Assembly (NCBI RefSeq): GCF_009696315.1
Contig: NZ_VUMG01000003.1
Coordinates: 1 to 64,000 of the forward strand
Source of the DNA: Cutibacterium porci
GTDB lineage: Bacteria; Actinomycetota; Actinomycetes; Propionibacteriales; Propionibacteriaceae
Length of the DNA stretch: 64,000 nucleotides
Reading direction: 5' to 3'
Below are positions 26,412-35,194 of the stretch, piece after piece; within the stretch, counting starts at the first letter, position 1, and each line of letters opens with the position of its first letter. The translations under genes were made by a program, and so were the position numbers. The notes under the pieces are model-generated. The model was not told the origin of the DNA. It did not search any database and was given only the letters and a program-made list of their open reading frames with translations.

Positions 26412-26465
26412 GTGATCTCGCTCATACCACCCAGCCACATAGCGCCGGGAACAAGGAGCTTTACC

Positions 26466-27503
26466 ATGACCACTGCAACAGTGGAGCGGACCAACAAAAG
26501 GTCTTCGCGGGCTAAATCCCAAGAACGTTTAGCCCTAGCACTCATCGCACCCACTCTCATCGTCTTGACGATAGTTATCGTCATCCCCGTCATTCAGTCA
26601 GTGAAGCAGGCCCTCTATGGCCAGCCCGGACTAGATCCAGAAACTGGATTCGTCAACGACACCGAGCCATTCATCGGGATGAAGAACTTCACTGACATCT
26701 TCACCGGCTCCGGGGACAGATTCTGGACCGCCTTCTGGAACACCACCCTGTTTGGTGTCGTCACGGTCGTACTCGAAACCATCCTCGGCGTCATTATGGC
26801 TCTCATCATGCACCGGGCGATGGCAGGACGCGGCGTCGTTCGAGCCGCCATTTTGGTCCCCTGGGCTATCCCCACCGCTGTCTCAGCCATTTTGTGGGGC
26901 TGGATCTTTAACCAAAACGGTGTGGCGAATGCCATCATTGGCAAGCACATTATGTGGGCCTCGGGAAACTGGACGGCAAAGTGGTCAATCATCATTGCCG
27001 ACGTCTGGAAAACGGCTCCGTACATCGGCCTGCTAACACTTGCTGGTCTGCAGGTGATCCCGGCTGAGGTTTACGAGGCTGCCAAGGTAGATGGTGCTAA
27101 TGCGTGGAAGAGATTCGTCTCCATCACCTTGCCCTTAGTCAAACCAGCACTCGTCGTCGCTGTGCTGTTTCGAACCCTTGATGCTCTTCGTATGTTCGAC
27201 CTGCCGTTCATTCTCGTCGGACCTCGTATGAAGTCAGTCGAGACGTTATCCATGCTGGTTCAGGATGAGGCTTCTAATCTGCGATATGGCGCTGCTGCAG
27301 CATATGCGATCATTCTGTTCCTCTACGTGTTCATCATCGCATTCGCGTTCATCAAAATACTCGGGGCCGATCTCGTCGGCGACGAGCACAAACGTACAAA
27401 GATGAAGGCCACCACCTTCATCTCCGGTGGACGTCCGGGTGGCCGTCGCGCCCGACAAAAGGCCAACGCCGCAGCCGCAGCTAGCAAGGGGGTGGCGTCA
27501 TGA
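26466..27503 (+). CDS. Sugar ABC transporter permease (MalF type)
   Basis: 345 aa with six to seven membrane segments and the permease EAA loop EVYEAAKVDGANAWKRFVSITLPLVKPAL (residues ~203-231). The start ATG 26466 follows AAGGAGC; the upstream in-frame start lies in the hairpin region. The C-terminus is a basic Ala-rich tail. Overlaps the next gene by 4 bp. Confidence 0.92.
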   Translation: MTTATVERTNKRSSRAKSQERLALALIAPTLIVLTIVIVIPVIQSVKQALYGQPGLDPETGFVNDTEPFIGMKNFTDIFTGSGDRFWTAFWNTTLFGVVTVVLETILGVIMALIMHRAMAGRGVVRAAILVPWAIPTAVSAILWGWIFNQNGVANAIIGKHIMWASGNWTAKWSIIIADVWKTAPYIGLLTLAGLQVIPAEVYEAAKVDGANAWKRFVSITLPLVKPALVVAVLFRTLDALRMFDLPFILVGPRMKSVETLSMLVQDEASNLRYGAAAAYAIILFLYVFIIAFAFIKILGADLVGDEHKRTKMKATTFISGGRPGGRRARQKANAAAAASKGVAS

Positions 27504-28369
27504 GCACCGCAACTGCGCCGGTGAGCTCCGAGACCCATCATAAAAAGAGCACCTGGGCCACGGTGTTGCCGATCATCGGAATCGTCCTTATCGTCATCTA
27601 CTGCCTGGCGCCGTTCTATTGGATGTTGGTGTCTTCACTGCGTCCAGACTCGGAGATCTTCGACAACACCTGGTGGCCAGCCCATCCGTCGATGGAGAAT
27701 TACCAGGCGGTCTTTCAGCCGAGCAACAACTTTCTGCGCGGCCTGCTGAACTCCCTCATTGTCTCTGTCGCGGTGACGGTCATCGCCTTGCTTATCGCCA
27801 CATTCGCGTCTTACGCACTTGCGCGTCTAGATTTCCGCGGCAAGGGTGGATTCCTCATCCTTATTATCGCGACGTCAATGTTCCCGTTGGTGGCCATCAT
27901 CGTGCCGCTACTCAAAAACTTTTCAGCATGGCACTGGATTAACACCTACCAGGCCATGATTATCCCGGATCTGTCGTTTTCCTTACCTCTAGCGGTGTGG
28001 AATCTCACGACCTTTTTCAAGCAGATGCCCGATGAACTGGAGCAGGCGGCCATGATCGACGGCTGCTCCCCGGCTCAGGCCTTCCGAAAAATCATCCTCC
28101 CGCTGGCAGCACCGGGTATCTTCACCACCGCGATCATCGTCTTCATCGGCGCGTGGAACGAGTTCCTCGTCGCCGTCACCATGATCAACGATCCGAAGAT
28201 GGAGCCCGCCACGGTGCTGCTGTCGAAGTTCACCGGAGCCTCACAGTTCAACACCCCGTTCGGCTCGCAGATGGCTGCTGGCGTCATCATGACGGTGCCA
28301 CTAGTCATCATGGTGCTGGTATTCCAGCGTCGCATCGTGGCAGGCCTAGCTGCTGGAGGCGTCAAGTAA
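27500..28369 (+). CDS. Sugar ABC transporter permease (MalG type)
   Basis: 289 aa, six membrane segments, EAA loop DELEQAAMIDGCSPAQAFRKIILPLAAPG (residues ~175-203). Partner of the MalF-type protein; starts in its stop (ATGA). A strong terminator follows. Confidence 0.92.
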   Translation: MSTATAPVSSETHHKKSTWATVLPIIGIVLIVIYCLAPFYWMLVSSLRPDSEIFDNTWWPAHPSMENYQAVFQPSNNFLRGLLNSLIVSVAVTVIALLIATFASYALARLDFRGKGGFLILIIATSMFPLVAIIVPLLKNFSAWHWINTYQAMIIPDLSFSLPLAVWNLTTFFKQMPDELEQAAMIDGCSPAQAFRKIILPLAAPGIFTTAIIVFIGAWNEFLVAVTMINDPKMEPATVLLSKFTGASQFNTPFGSQMAAGVIMTVPLVIMVLVFQRRIVAGLAAGGVK

Positions 28370-28373
28370 TGTG

Positions 28374-28404
28374 AAGGGCCCGGTCCATGCCGGACCGGGC
28401 CCTT
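28374..28404. terminator. Terminator between permease operon and DUF3618 gene
   Basis: A 13-bp perfect stem AAGGGCCCGGTCC (28374-28386) / GGACCGGGCCCTT (28392-28404) with a 5-nt loop. It lies between two converging genes and probably serves both. Confidence 0.8.
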
Positions 28405-28431
28405 GCCACGTACCACTCAACTCACGACGAG

Positions 28432-28998
28432 TCAGGCCACGCCCTCTTCACGCTCGGCAGCTGCCTGTGCGCGCAGCACAGCGGCCTGCTTGAGCATCTT
28501 CTCAGCAAGGTTGCTCACCGACGAGTCATCAGCATCAAGCTTGGCGTACTTCTTAGCGTTCTTCTTGCCGAGCTTGGCATTCTTCTTAGCTGCTTTAGCA
28601 TCATCCTTACGGCGCTGCTTGGCATCCTTACGAATCCGCTTGGCCTCAGAAAGCTGCAACTTCTCAAGCTTGCGACGAGCAGTGGCGCCGGTAGCACGAC
28701 CGACAATCGCGCGGAGCACAATGATGCTGACGATGCCAGCAGCGAGCGCGCCTCCGGCAATCGCGATCCGCTGAACGCGCCAACCGTGCTCGTCCTTGAC
28801 CTGGCCTTTGACCTGGTCAAACTCGCCCTGCACAAAGTCACGGGCGCGATCAGATGCTTCACGCTTAAGAGTTGCCGGATGCACCTCCTCGACAAGGTTC
28901 TCCACCCCGGCCGCCAGGCGAGCACGAGTCGCTGCAATATCCCGCCTAATCTCGTCGGCAGTGCGCTCGTCTTTTGCCTTTGACTTGCTATCAGCCAT
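28432..28998 (-). CDS. DUF3618-family membrane-associated protein
   Basis: 188 aa. The N-terminal DUF3618 motif RTADEIRRDIAATRARLAAGVENLVEEVHPATLKREA is followed by one membrane segment (IAGGALAAGIVSIIVLRAIVG) and a Lys/Ala-rich coiled tail (KRIRKDAKQRRKDDAKAAKKNAKLGKKNAKK). The ATG at 28998 follows AGGAGGAG; the 21 residues upstream in frame are not supported. Function is unknown. Divergent from the peroxiredoxin gene. Confidence 0.85.
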   Translation of the reverse strand: MADSKSKAKDERTADEIRRDIAATRARLAAGVENLVEEVHPATLKREASDRARDFVQGEFDQVKGQVKDEHGWRVQRIAIAGGALAAGIVSIIVLRAIVGRATGATARRKLEKLQLSEAKRIRKDAKQRRKDDAKAAKKNAKLGKKNAKKYAKLDADDSSVSNLAEKMLKQAAVLRAQAAAEREEGVA

Positions 28999-29081
28999 AT
29001 GACTCCTCCTGGTGCCGTATCTGCGCTTTGCGCCGGCGTGGGCGCGGCGCTGGTCTGGCAATAGCCTATATCGTTGTGGTC

Positions 29082-29567
29082 ATGAGCACCCGTCTTCAGC
29101 CCGGTACTGCGGCCCCCGATTTCACTCTGCCCGCCGCTGACGGTGACCACGTCACCCTTTCGGACTTCACCGGAAAGCGCGTCATCGTGTATTTTTACCC
29201 CGCCGCTATGACGCCCGGATGCACAACCCAAGCCGTCGATTTCACCGCGCATCTGAGCGACTTTGAGGGGGCTGGGTATAAAGTGCTGGGAGTCTCTCCT
29301 GACCCCGTCAGCAAGCTGCAAAAGTTCATCGCTAAGGAGTCGCTGACCCTCACCTTGCTCTCCGATGAGAGCAAGGAGGTTATGAAGGCTTATGGGGCTT
29401 ACGGACCCAAGAACGTCTACGGCAAAGAAATCGTCGGGGTGATTCGTTCCACCTTCGTTGTTGACGTTGATGAAGACGGTTCGTGCAAAATCGCCGAAGC
29501 CCAGTACAATGTACGAGCCAAGGGTCACGTCGACAAGCTCTGCAGGGAGCTCAACATCGACTGCTGA
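29082..29567 (+). CDS. bcp: Thiol peroxidase of the Bcp/PrxQ type
   Basis: 161-aa peroxiredoxin that reduces peroxides with thioredoxin-type donors. The catalytic motif is YFYPAAMTPGCTTQAVDF, with peroxidatic Cys near residue 46; the resolving Cys five residues on, found in many PrxQ (TPGCTxExC), is replaced by Val (TTQAV), so recycling may be of the 1-Cys type. ATG at 29082 is close to a TATA-like -10 (29068), so the mRNA may be leaderless. Confidence 0.9.
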   Translation: MSTRLQPGTAAPDFTLPAADGDHVTLSDFTGKRVIVYFYPAAMTPGCTTQAVDFTAHLSDFEGAGYKVLGVSPDPVSKLQKFIAKESLTLTLLSDESKEVMKAYGAYGPKNVYGKEIVGVIRSTFVVDVDEDGSCKIAEAQYNVRAKGHVDKLCRELNIDC

Positions 29568-29615
29568 TACGGGATTCCCGTGGCCCTTGGTGGCCTGGGG
29601 CGGCAGCGCCCCTAT

Positions 29616-29697
29616 GCCGGAGTGGTGGAATTGGTAGACACGCAGGATTTAGGTTCCTGTGCCTTGTGGTGTGAGGGTTCGAGTCCCTTCTCCGGCA
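29616..29697 (+). tRNA. tRNA-Leu (UAG)
   Basis: Cloverleaf by eye: acceptor GCCGGAG/CTCCGGC, anticodon stem CAGGA/TCCTG with loop TTTAGGT giving anticodon TAG, a class II long variable arm (GTGCCTTGTGGTGTG region) and T arm GAGGG-TTCGAGT-CCCTT. The discriminator is A29697; CCG follows, so CCA is not encoded. Confidence 0.95.
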
Positions 29698-29836
29698 CCG
29701 TAGCAATATCTGTTTGACTGTCGCCCGAATGAATGTCGGCTTAGTCGATCACGAGTACCTCTGGAAGATCGTCCGGCCGAACAGTTGAGCGATCCCTGCC
29801 GTATGCTGAGGCCAGTTCCTAGTCGTGGGGGTTTGT

Positions 29837-30700
29837 ATGACCTACTCGTTCACCCATCGTCAACGATCATGGCTCGCCGCGATGATTTCCGGCTTGACCT
29901 TAACCACCCTAGTACCGGCCACTGCTGCGCATGCGTCCAGCTCCGAGCTACCCGGTGAGCCGTCGGCCCCCAGCGACCACGCAATGGGGTCTCAAATCAA
30001 GAAGCATGAGCACGGAAGCGTGGTGACCAATCGGGTGCAGAGCTTGACGACAGACGCCGAACCTGAGGGGATCGACGTCTCCAGCCATGATGGGAACGTT
30101 GACTGGCCAGCGAGGGCTTCATCGGGGATGTCATTTGCGTGGGTGAAGGCCACTGAAGGAACGTCGTACAAAAACCCGTTTTTTACCTCTCAGTACAACG
30201 GGTCCCAGAGCGCCGGTCTGATCCGGGGCGCCTATCACTTCGCCTTGCCATCGAATTCGTCCGGGCAGGCCCAGGCGACGTACTTCTCCGACCATGGCGG
30301 CGGATGGTCCGGGGACGGCTACACCCTGCCTGGGGTCGTGGACCTGGAGTACAACCCGTACGGCGAGAATGCCTGCTATGGGATGAGTCAGACCGCGATG
30401 GCCTCGTGGATCCGTGATTTCGTGTCCACCTATCAAGAACGATGGGGCAGGGCTCCCATGATTTACACGTCCACGAGTTGGTGGAACATGTGTGTGGGGT
30501 CGGCAGCCTCGGATATCACAGCCGTCGCACCGTTATGGATCGCCCGATACTCCTCCACCGTAGGGGAATTACCGTCGGGATGGGACGCATGGACGGCGTG
30601 GCAGTATTCGGATACCGGTTACGACCATGACCGGATGGCCGGAACCCGCGAAGGCCTCGAGAAATTCGCAACCAACGAAACTGCAACGCCACGTCATTAG
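29837..30700 (+). CDS. Secreted GH25 lysozyme (1,4-beta-N-acetylmuramidase)
   Basis: 287 aa with a Sec signal (RSWLAAMISGLTLTTLVPATAAHA), a spacer, and a GH25 domain from about residue 70: GIDVSSHDGNVDW with the catalytic-face Asp, SFAWVKATEG, GAYHFA, GVVDLEY with the catalytic Asp/Glu pair, and a C-terminal AWTAWQYSDTG. It would cut peptidoglycan outside the cell, for remodelling or competition. ATG at 29837 follows GGGGGTT; GTG at 29825 is a weaker option. Confidence 0.9.
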   Translation: MTYSFTHRQRSWLAAMISGLTLTTLVPATAAHASSSELPGEPSAPSDHAMGSQIKKHEHGSVVTNRVQSLTTDAEPEGIDVSSHDGNVDWPARASSGMSFAWVKATEGTSYKNPFFTSQYNGSQSAGLIRGAYHFALPSNSSGQAQATYFSDHGGGWSGDGYTLPGVVDLEYNPYGENACYGMSQTAMASWIRDFVSTYQERWGRAPMIYTSTSWWNMCVGSAASDITAVAPLWIARYSSTVGELPSGWDAWTAWQYSDTGYDHDRMAGTREGLEKFATNETATPRH

Positions 30701-31149
30701 GTCCTAGAGTGGTGTTCCTGCTGACGACCACAACGGCCATGCCCACGAGAGCCCCGTCATCTTCTCGCGACAGCAGCCAAAAACAGGATGAGCTAACCGC
30801 TCATTTCCACAATGACTAAATGGCGACCACTCTGATGCGTCGATCCCGGAGATACTGAGTCCTCATCCAGCGACGAGAAGCACAGGAAATGGAGCCGATA
30901 CATGACGAAGGCTTTGCCCTAGAAATGGCGCCTACCAGCAAAATTCCCATACCTACAACAACACAATGGTAAATCATTGCCAATGAGTATTCCGGCCCGC
31001 CTGTGCCAAGAAAGCTACCGTCACCACACCTGCATAAACATCCAGCGTGGTTACTTCTCAAGTCCACCAGCACGGACCGCATAGACAACGCTGACAAAGC
31101 ATCGATGTCAATCCCGTAACCCACGACGGAACCTCATACCACCCCGATG
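30701..31149 (-). pseudogene. Degenerate stretch downstream of a cobalamin riboswitch
   Basis: About 450 bp with no convincing gene. On the minus strand, just below the riboswitch, a frame from GTG at 31115 to 30816 has a hydrophobic patch (AMIYHCVVVGMGILLVGAIS) but cysteine- and arginine-rich flanks unlike a normal protein. The GC is lower than in neighbouring genes. I read it as a possible remnant of a B12-regulated gene, perhaps a transporter, but no family can be recognised. It converges on the GH25 gene. Confidence 0.35.
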
Positions 31150-31280
31150 TGATCTGGTACTCCGACACATGGTCACGGTTGCGCGACAGCGCCGGATTCA
31201 CACCGGCTTCCCCACATCACTCAGGCATCAACCCATCTCTTTGGACTGACGGCACACTGTACACCTGCCGCGCGGGAAGA
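31150..31280 (-). ncRNA. Cobalamin (B12) riboswitch
   Basis: The minus strand contains the conserved core of cobalamin riboswitches: GGGGAAGCCGGTGTGAATCC (31214-31195), GGCGCTGTCGCGCAACCGTG directly after it, then TGTCGGAGTACCAGAT (31168-31153). The 5' part GGCAGGTGTACAG (31268-31256) is the expected upstream strand. It points toward 31149 and lower, where no intact gene is present. The identification is by memory of the RF00174-type consensus. Confidence 0.82.
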
Positions 31281-31312
31281 GTTAAGCCCCCCGGCGCGCA
31301 CCCCGCCCAGAG

Positions 31313-31330
31313 ATGTAAAATTACTTACAT
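31313..31330. promoter_or_regulatory. Palindromic site between lyase gene and riboswitch
   Basis: ATGTAAAATTACTTACAT has 6-bp inverted arms (ATGTAA/TTACAT) around a 6-bp centre. It lies 30 bp upstream of the lyase gene and just upstream of the divergent riboswitch transcript, so a regulator bound here could affect both. The binding protein is unknown; the nearby RpiR gene is one candidate. Confidence 0.35.
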
Positions 31331-31359
31331 AAATAGTCAGCTATTAAAGGCGGCAGACA

Positions 31360-32724
31360 ATGGCGTTCGGATCCTTCGACAACCAGATCACCCGTCGCGG
31401 CTACGTCACACAGCAGATGGACCAGATCTGGTCAGAACGATCGACGGTTCAAAACTGGTTCGATGTTGAGGCTGCCCTGGCGCGAGTCCAGAGCGCCATC
31501 GGGATGATCCCGGCCACAACCGGTGCCCAAATCACCGGCCAGGCCAAGGCCACCGATACCGTTATGACGCAGATTCTTAGCAGCGGAAGCGGTAACCCCT
31601 TCGCCTTAGGCCTCGACGCGCTCAGACGCGCCGTCGATGACGACATCCGCCAGTGGGTCCACTACGGAGCCACCACCCAGGACATCCTCGACACTGCTCG
31701 CAGCCTACAAATCCGAGACTCCTTAAGCCTCATTGATGACTGCACCGACACGCTATTGAAACGCATCCGCAACCTCGCCGGGCGCCACGCCGAAACCCTT
31801 ATGGTGGCACGCACTAACGGCCAGCACGCCGTCCCCACGACCCTCGGTATGAGGTTCGCCCGCTGGGTGGCCGACCTCGAACGCTCCCGCGATCGCCTGA
31901 CCGACGTACGCAAGCGCTGCCTGCTCGTGCAGTTCTCGGGAGCCGCAGGAACATACGCATCAATGGGTTCCCACGGCACCACTGTCGCCATGGGCATCGC
32001 ACGGGAGCTCGGCTTAGTCTGCGAGCTCATCGCCTGGCACTCCTCCCGAGACGGCCTCACCGAGTTGGCATGCAACCTCGCGATCCACGCACAGACACTT
32101 GGAAAAATCGCCGAGGATCTCTACGACATGCAGCGCACCGATTTCCAGGAAGCAGCCGAGGCCCTCGATCCTCACCTGTCCGGCTCAAGCACCATGCCGC
32201 AGAAACGCAACCCCTTCTCCACGATGAAAATCTCAGCAGCTGCCCGAATAGCTGCCGGCGCCGCCGCCACCATCCTCACTAACTCACCCGGCGACTTCGA
32301 GCGGGATCATCGTCAGCTCGAGGTCGAAAGGGATGCCATCCCCCGCATTCTGGCAGCCGTCGACGGTGCGGGGCAGAACCTACTCAAGCTCTTGGACGTC
32401 ATGCACTTCGATGCTAATCATCTCGACGCCAACGCCCGCCGGGAAGGCGTCTTGCTTGTGAGCGAGGGAATCATGATGAAGCTTGCTGCGCAACTAGGTC
32501 ACGAAAGAGCCCACGATCTGCTACAGGATTACTCAGCCGCATACCGGGCCGATGGAACCAGCCTGCGCGAGTTCGTTACAGAAAGGCCAGAAATCACTGA
32601 ATGCCTCGACACCATCAACCTTGAGGCGTTATCGGACCCGTCGGCGTACACCGGCCTATCTGCCAAGCTGTCGCGACGCATTGCCACTGGCCAGCCTCAT
32701 ACCGGAACCGACATCACGGAGTAA
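31360..32724 (+). CDS. Fumarase/aspartase-superfamily lyase (adenylosuccinate lyase / carboxymuconate cycloisomerase-like)
   Basis: 454 aa with the superfamily signature GSSTMPQKRNP (near residue 284) that forms the flexible catalytic loop, the region HYGATTQDILDTA (~103-115), and the segment RTNGQHAVPTTLG (~150-162). These are closest to the PurB/PcaB branch. A housekeeping purB would be expected with other purine genes; here the neighbours are an RpiR regulator and a DcuC-type C4-dicarboxylate transporter, so a catabolic fumarate-releasing role is plausible. ATG at 31360 follows AAAGGCGG. Converges with rpiR (11-bp overlap of 3' ends). Confidence 0.8.
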   Translation: MAFGSFDNQITRRGYVTQQMDQIWSERSTVQNWFDVEAALARVQSAIGMIPATTGAQITGQAKATDTVMTQILSSGSGNPFALGLDALRRAVDDDIRQWVHYGATTQDILDTARSLQIRDSLSLIDDCTDTLLKRIRNLAGRHAETLMVARTNGQHAVPTTLGMRFARWVADLERSRDRLTDVRKRCLLVQFSGAAGTYASMGSHGTTVAMGIARELGLVCELIAWHSSRDGLTELACNLAIHAQTLGKIAEDLYDMQRTDFQEAAEALDPHLSGSSTMPQKRNPFSTMKISAAARIAAGAAATILTNSPGDFERDHRQLEVERDAIPRILAAVDGAGQNLLKLLDVMHFDANHLDANARREGVLLVSEGIMMKLAAQLGHERAHDLLQDYSAAYRADGTSLREFVTERPEITECLDTINLEALSDPSAYTGLSAKLSRRIATGQPHTGTDITE

Positions 32725-33589
32725 TGAAAACCCCGAGCTCGTCAAACAGCCCCTGCATCGTTTCAACCCGGGAACGCTCGACCTCGTGATCTGCCGGGGC
32801 TAAGGCAGCCACTAATGATTCCAGCAAGATGAGATAGCAGGCCCTTGACCGAAACGCCGTCGAGGACTCCGAGGACACCAACAAAACGTGGTCGGCGTAC
32901 CTACGCATCGGAGTGGACGAACGGTTCGTCAGAAGCACCGTTGTCATGTTGCGCTGGTGAAAGAGCCGCAAGACCGACTCAACCATCCGGGAATGCCTGT
33001 CGAACACAGATGCCAACAAGATAGCGTTATCGGGAAGGTCAATAAGCTGATGGGCCATTCGATCCGAAGAATCCAACAAGATAACGTCACGCCGGTAATA
33101 GCGCATCAACAACCGGAAATAGTCAAGCAGAGCATGTCCGGTAGCAGCAGCGACAAGGCAGAGTGGACGGGAATCGTCGCGTAGCAATTCAACGACTCGA
33201 TCGAATGTTTCACCATCCAAAGAATTCAAGCCAATATCAATGCTGCGTCGAGCAGCCTCCATTTTGGAGCGCCACATGGCTCCCGGTTCATCGGTGGTGA
33301 GGTCATCGGTCGTGCGATCACTAGGAAGGTCAAAGTTGGCAGCGACCTCCTCACGTAGGCTCCGCGAGAAGTCACGGAAACTGGCATACCCCAACTTCCG
33401 CACGAAACGGGTCACCGAGGCCGTCGAGGTACCTGTCGCGGCACTGATCTCATCTAAGTTCTCTAACGCCAAATGCGGAAAAGAATCTTCACAATACCGA
33501 GCAATAACTGCATCGGTCGGCGTCATTACCTGTAACTCTCCCAACCGGGCATACAGACCATCACACGCCGAATCCTTCGACGCAGCCAT
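32714..33589 (-). CDS. RpiR-family transcriptional regulator
   Basis: 291 aa: N-terminal RpiR helix-turn-helix (LENLDEISAATGTSTASVTRFVRKLGYASFRDFSRSLREEV, residues ~40-80) and C-terminal SIS domain (CLVAAATGHALLDYFRLLMRYY...) that would sense a phosphosugar-like or related ligand. The ATG at 33589 has GGAGGA 7 nt upstream; the longer upstream frame is not supported. It lies downstream of and codirectional with the dcuC-like gene and probably shares its transcript. Confidence 0.88.
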   Translation of the reverse strand: MAASKDSACDGLYARLGELQVMTPTDAVIARYCEDSFPHLALENLDEISAATGTSTASVTRFVRKLGYASFRDFSRSLREEVAANFDLPSDRTTDDLTTDEPGAMWRSKMEAARRSIDIGLNSLDGETFDRVVELLRDDSRPLCLVAAATGHALLDYFRLLMRYYRRDVILLDSSDRMAHQLIDLPDNAILLASVFDRHSRMVESVLRLFHQRNMTTVLLTNRSSTPMRRYADHVLLVSSESSTAFRSRACYLILLESLVAALAPADHEVERSRVETMQGLFDELGVFITP

Positions 33590-33642
33590 CCTCGTCTCCT
33601 CCATGGTGAACCACTGTGATAGCCGTAAATAATACCTGGGCG

Positions 33643-35010
33643 TCAAATAAGGAGCAGGCTCGAGGCCATCATGACGATAAATCCGACAAGTATGGGAAGC
33701 ACGGTTCGTATGACGACGGCCATCGGAGAGGCCCCCGCAGCTCCGGCTGCCGTAATGACGACACCGGAGACCGGCGAGACTGAACGAAACAACCCACCGG
33801 CAAACTGCATCGGGGTAACGAGGGTAGTCGCACTGCCTGAAAGTCCGCTGGCAATCCCAGGAGCCAGCGAGGCGAAAGAGGTAAACGACCCAACCCCCGA
33901 ACCAGTCAGAAATGTCACCAGACCGACAACCACGGTGAACAAGATTGCCATCCCCCACAACGGTAGACCAATCCCTTCAGCTCCTTGAACGAGCAATGTA
34001 ATGACGCCAGCCTGCTTAAGACCCTCGGCGAAGAGCTGAGCCGCAATGATGAGAGACACCACCTTGGTAAACATGTTTCCCATGCCGACGAACATCGCGT
34101 TCGCGTCAGTAAGGACCGCCGAGCGATCGTGGTTGCGAATGAGTTCGACGATAGCTGCAATCACCCACACTGAGAGAAAGGCCGAAACCGTCGAGAGCTG
34201 AATAGACGTGACGGCAAGCGGACTAAAAACGACCAAGAGAATAATCGGCAACAACAGAAACAGCGCATACCAACGCGGTGCACGCCGACCCGAGGAGCTC
34301 GGCTCGTCGATACGCTCGCCAACGTCATCTTCTCCCATGCGATCCAAACGGCGTTGTACAAAATAATGGGTGATCGCTACCGCAATGACCGTCGGTATGG
34401 TCACCGGGAGCTGGTGCTTCACGAAATAGACTGCTGGAGATAGACCCACAGTGTGAGCAGCCAAGATTTCCGTTCCAGTAGCTGGGCCAATAGGCATGGC
34501 GCTTGTTGTCGCAATGACAGCAGCACCGGCCGCCGGACTAACTCCCGCCGCAATGATGATGGGCATCAGGACGACCACCAGCAGCATCGCGAGGCCAGCG
34601 GCGCTCGGAATAACCATGAAGAGAAGCTGACCGATGATATAGGCCAATACAAGGACGACATAGGGCCGCTTGAGCTTGGTAATTGGGGTAATAACAAGCC
34701 GAACAAGAGCCTCTGTGGCTCCCACACGATTCATGTAGGCAGAAAAGCCACCAGCAGCCATGATGATGAGTCCAACGCCCGTGAGCTGGTCCTTTGCAAT
34801 GGACTCGATGAGTCCAATGATGTCAAACCAAACACTGCCAGAACTCTCGTCGCTCTTCATCAACGGCACCGATGGCCGGAAAATCACCCTGATTAGCAAG
34901 AGCAGTAATCCGGCACCGACTAGAACGAGCACCGGCGTGTACCGCTTGACAAGCAGCCACCCTGCAAAAACCGTCACGAGCAGTGCGCACACTGCAAGCA
35001 CAGCTGTCAT
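33643..35010 (-). CDS. DcuC-family anaerobic C4-dicarboxylate transporter
   Basis: 455 aa, about twelve membrane segments, with features of the DcuC/YfcC group: GLIIMAAGGFSAYMNRVGATEALVRL, VIPSAAGLAMLLVVVLMPIIIAAGVSPAAGAAVIATTSAMPIGPATGTEI and the C-terminal MQFAGGLFRSVSPVSGVVI. DcuC proteins move succinate/fumarate in anaerobes. Beside a fumarate-releasing type lyase, uptake of a dicarboxylated substrate or export of succinate is likely. ATG at 35010 follows GAAGGAG. Confidence 0.8.
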   Translation of the reverse strand: MTAVLAVCALLVTVFAGWLLVKRYTPVLVLVGAGLLLLLIRVIFRPSVPLMKSDESSGSVWFDIIGLIESIAKDQLTGVGLIIMAAGGFSAYMNRVGATEALVRLVITPITKLKRPYVVLVLAYIIGQLLFMVIPSAAGLAMLLVVVLMPIIIAAGVSPAAGAAVIATTSAMPIGPATGTEILAAHTVGLSPAVYFVKHQLPVTIPTVIAVAITHYFVQRRLDRMGEDDVGERIDEPSSSGRRAPRWYALFLLLPIILLVVFSPLAVTSIQLSTVSAFLSVWVIAAIVELIRNHDRSAVLTDANAMFVGMGNMFTKVVSLIIAAQLFAEGLKQAGVITLLVQGAEGIGLPLWGMAILFTVVVGLVTFLTGSGVGSFTSFASLAPGIASGLSGSATTLVTPMQFAGGLFRSVSPVSGVVITAAGAAGASPMAVVIRTVLPILVGFIVMMASSLLLI

Positions 35011-35194
35011 GATGACTCCTTCGTCAACTCAGCATCATGGTGAAACGGGACGTGTGAACCGGACCATGTGAAACATAATATACAACCTCGACATTATCCG
35101 AAAAACTACTAACATTACTCCAGTTGGCGGCGCTGCCCTTTATGGCCTGGCATCCCCATGAAATCCGTAGCCATGGAAACCAAGGAGTACTGTG

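Noticed and set aside
30816-31124. Minus-strand ORF below the riboswitch as a real gene
   Set aside because: A hydrophobic patch is present, but the flanks are Cys/Arg-rich and there is no good ribosome binding site, so I kept it only as a possible remnant.
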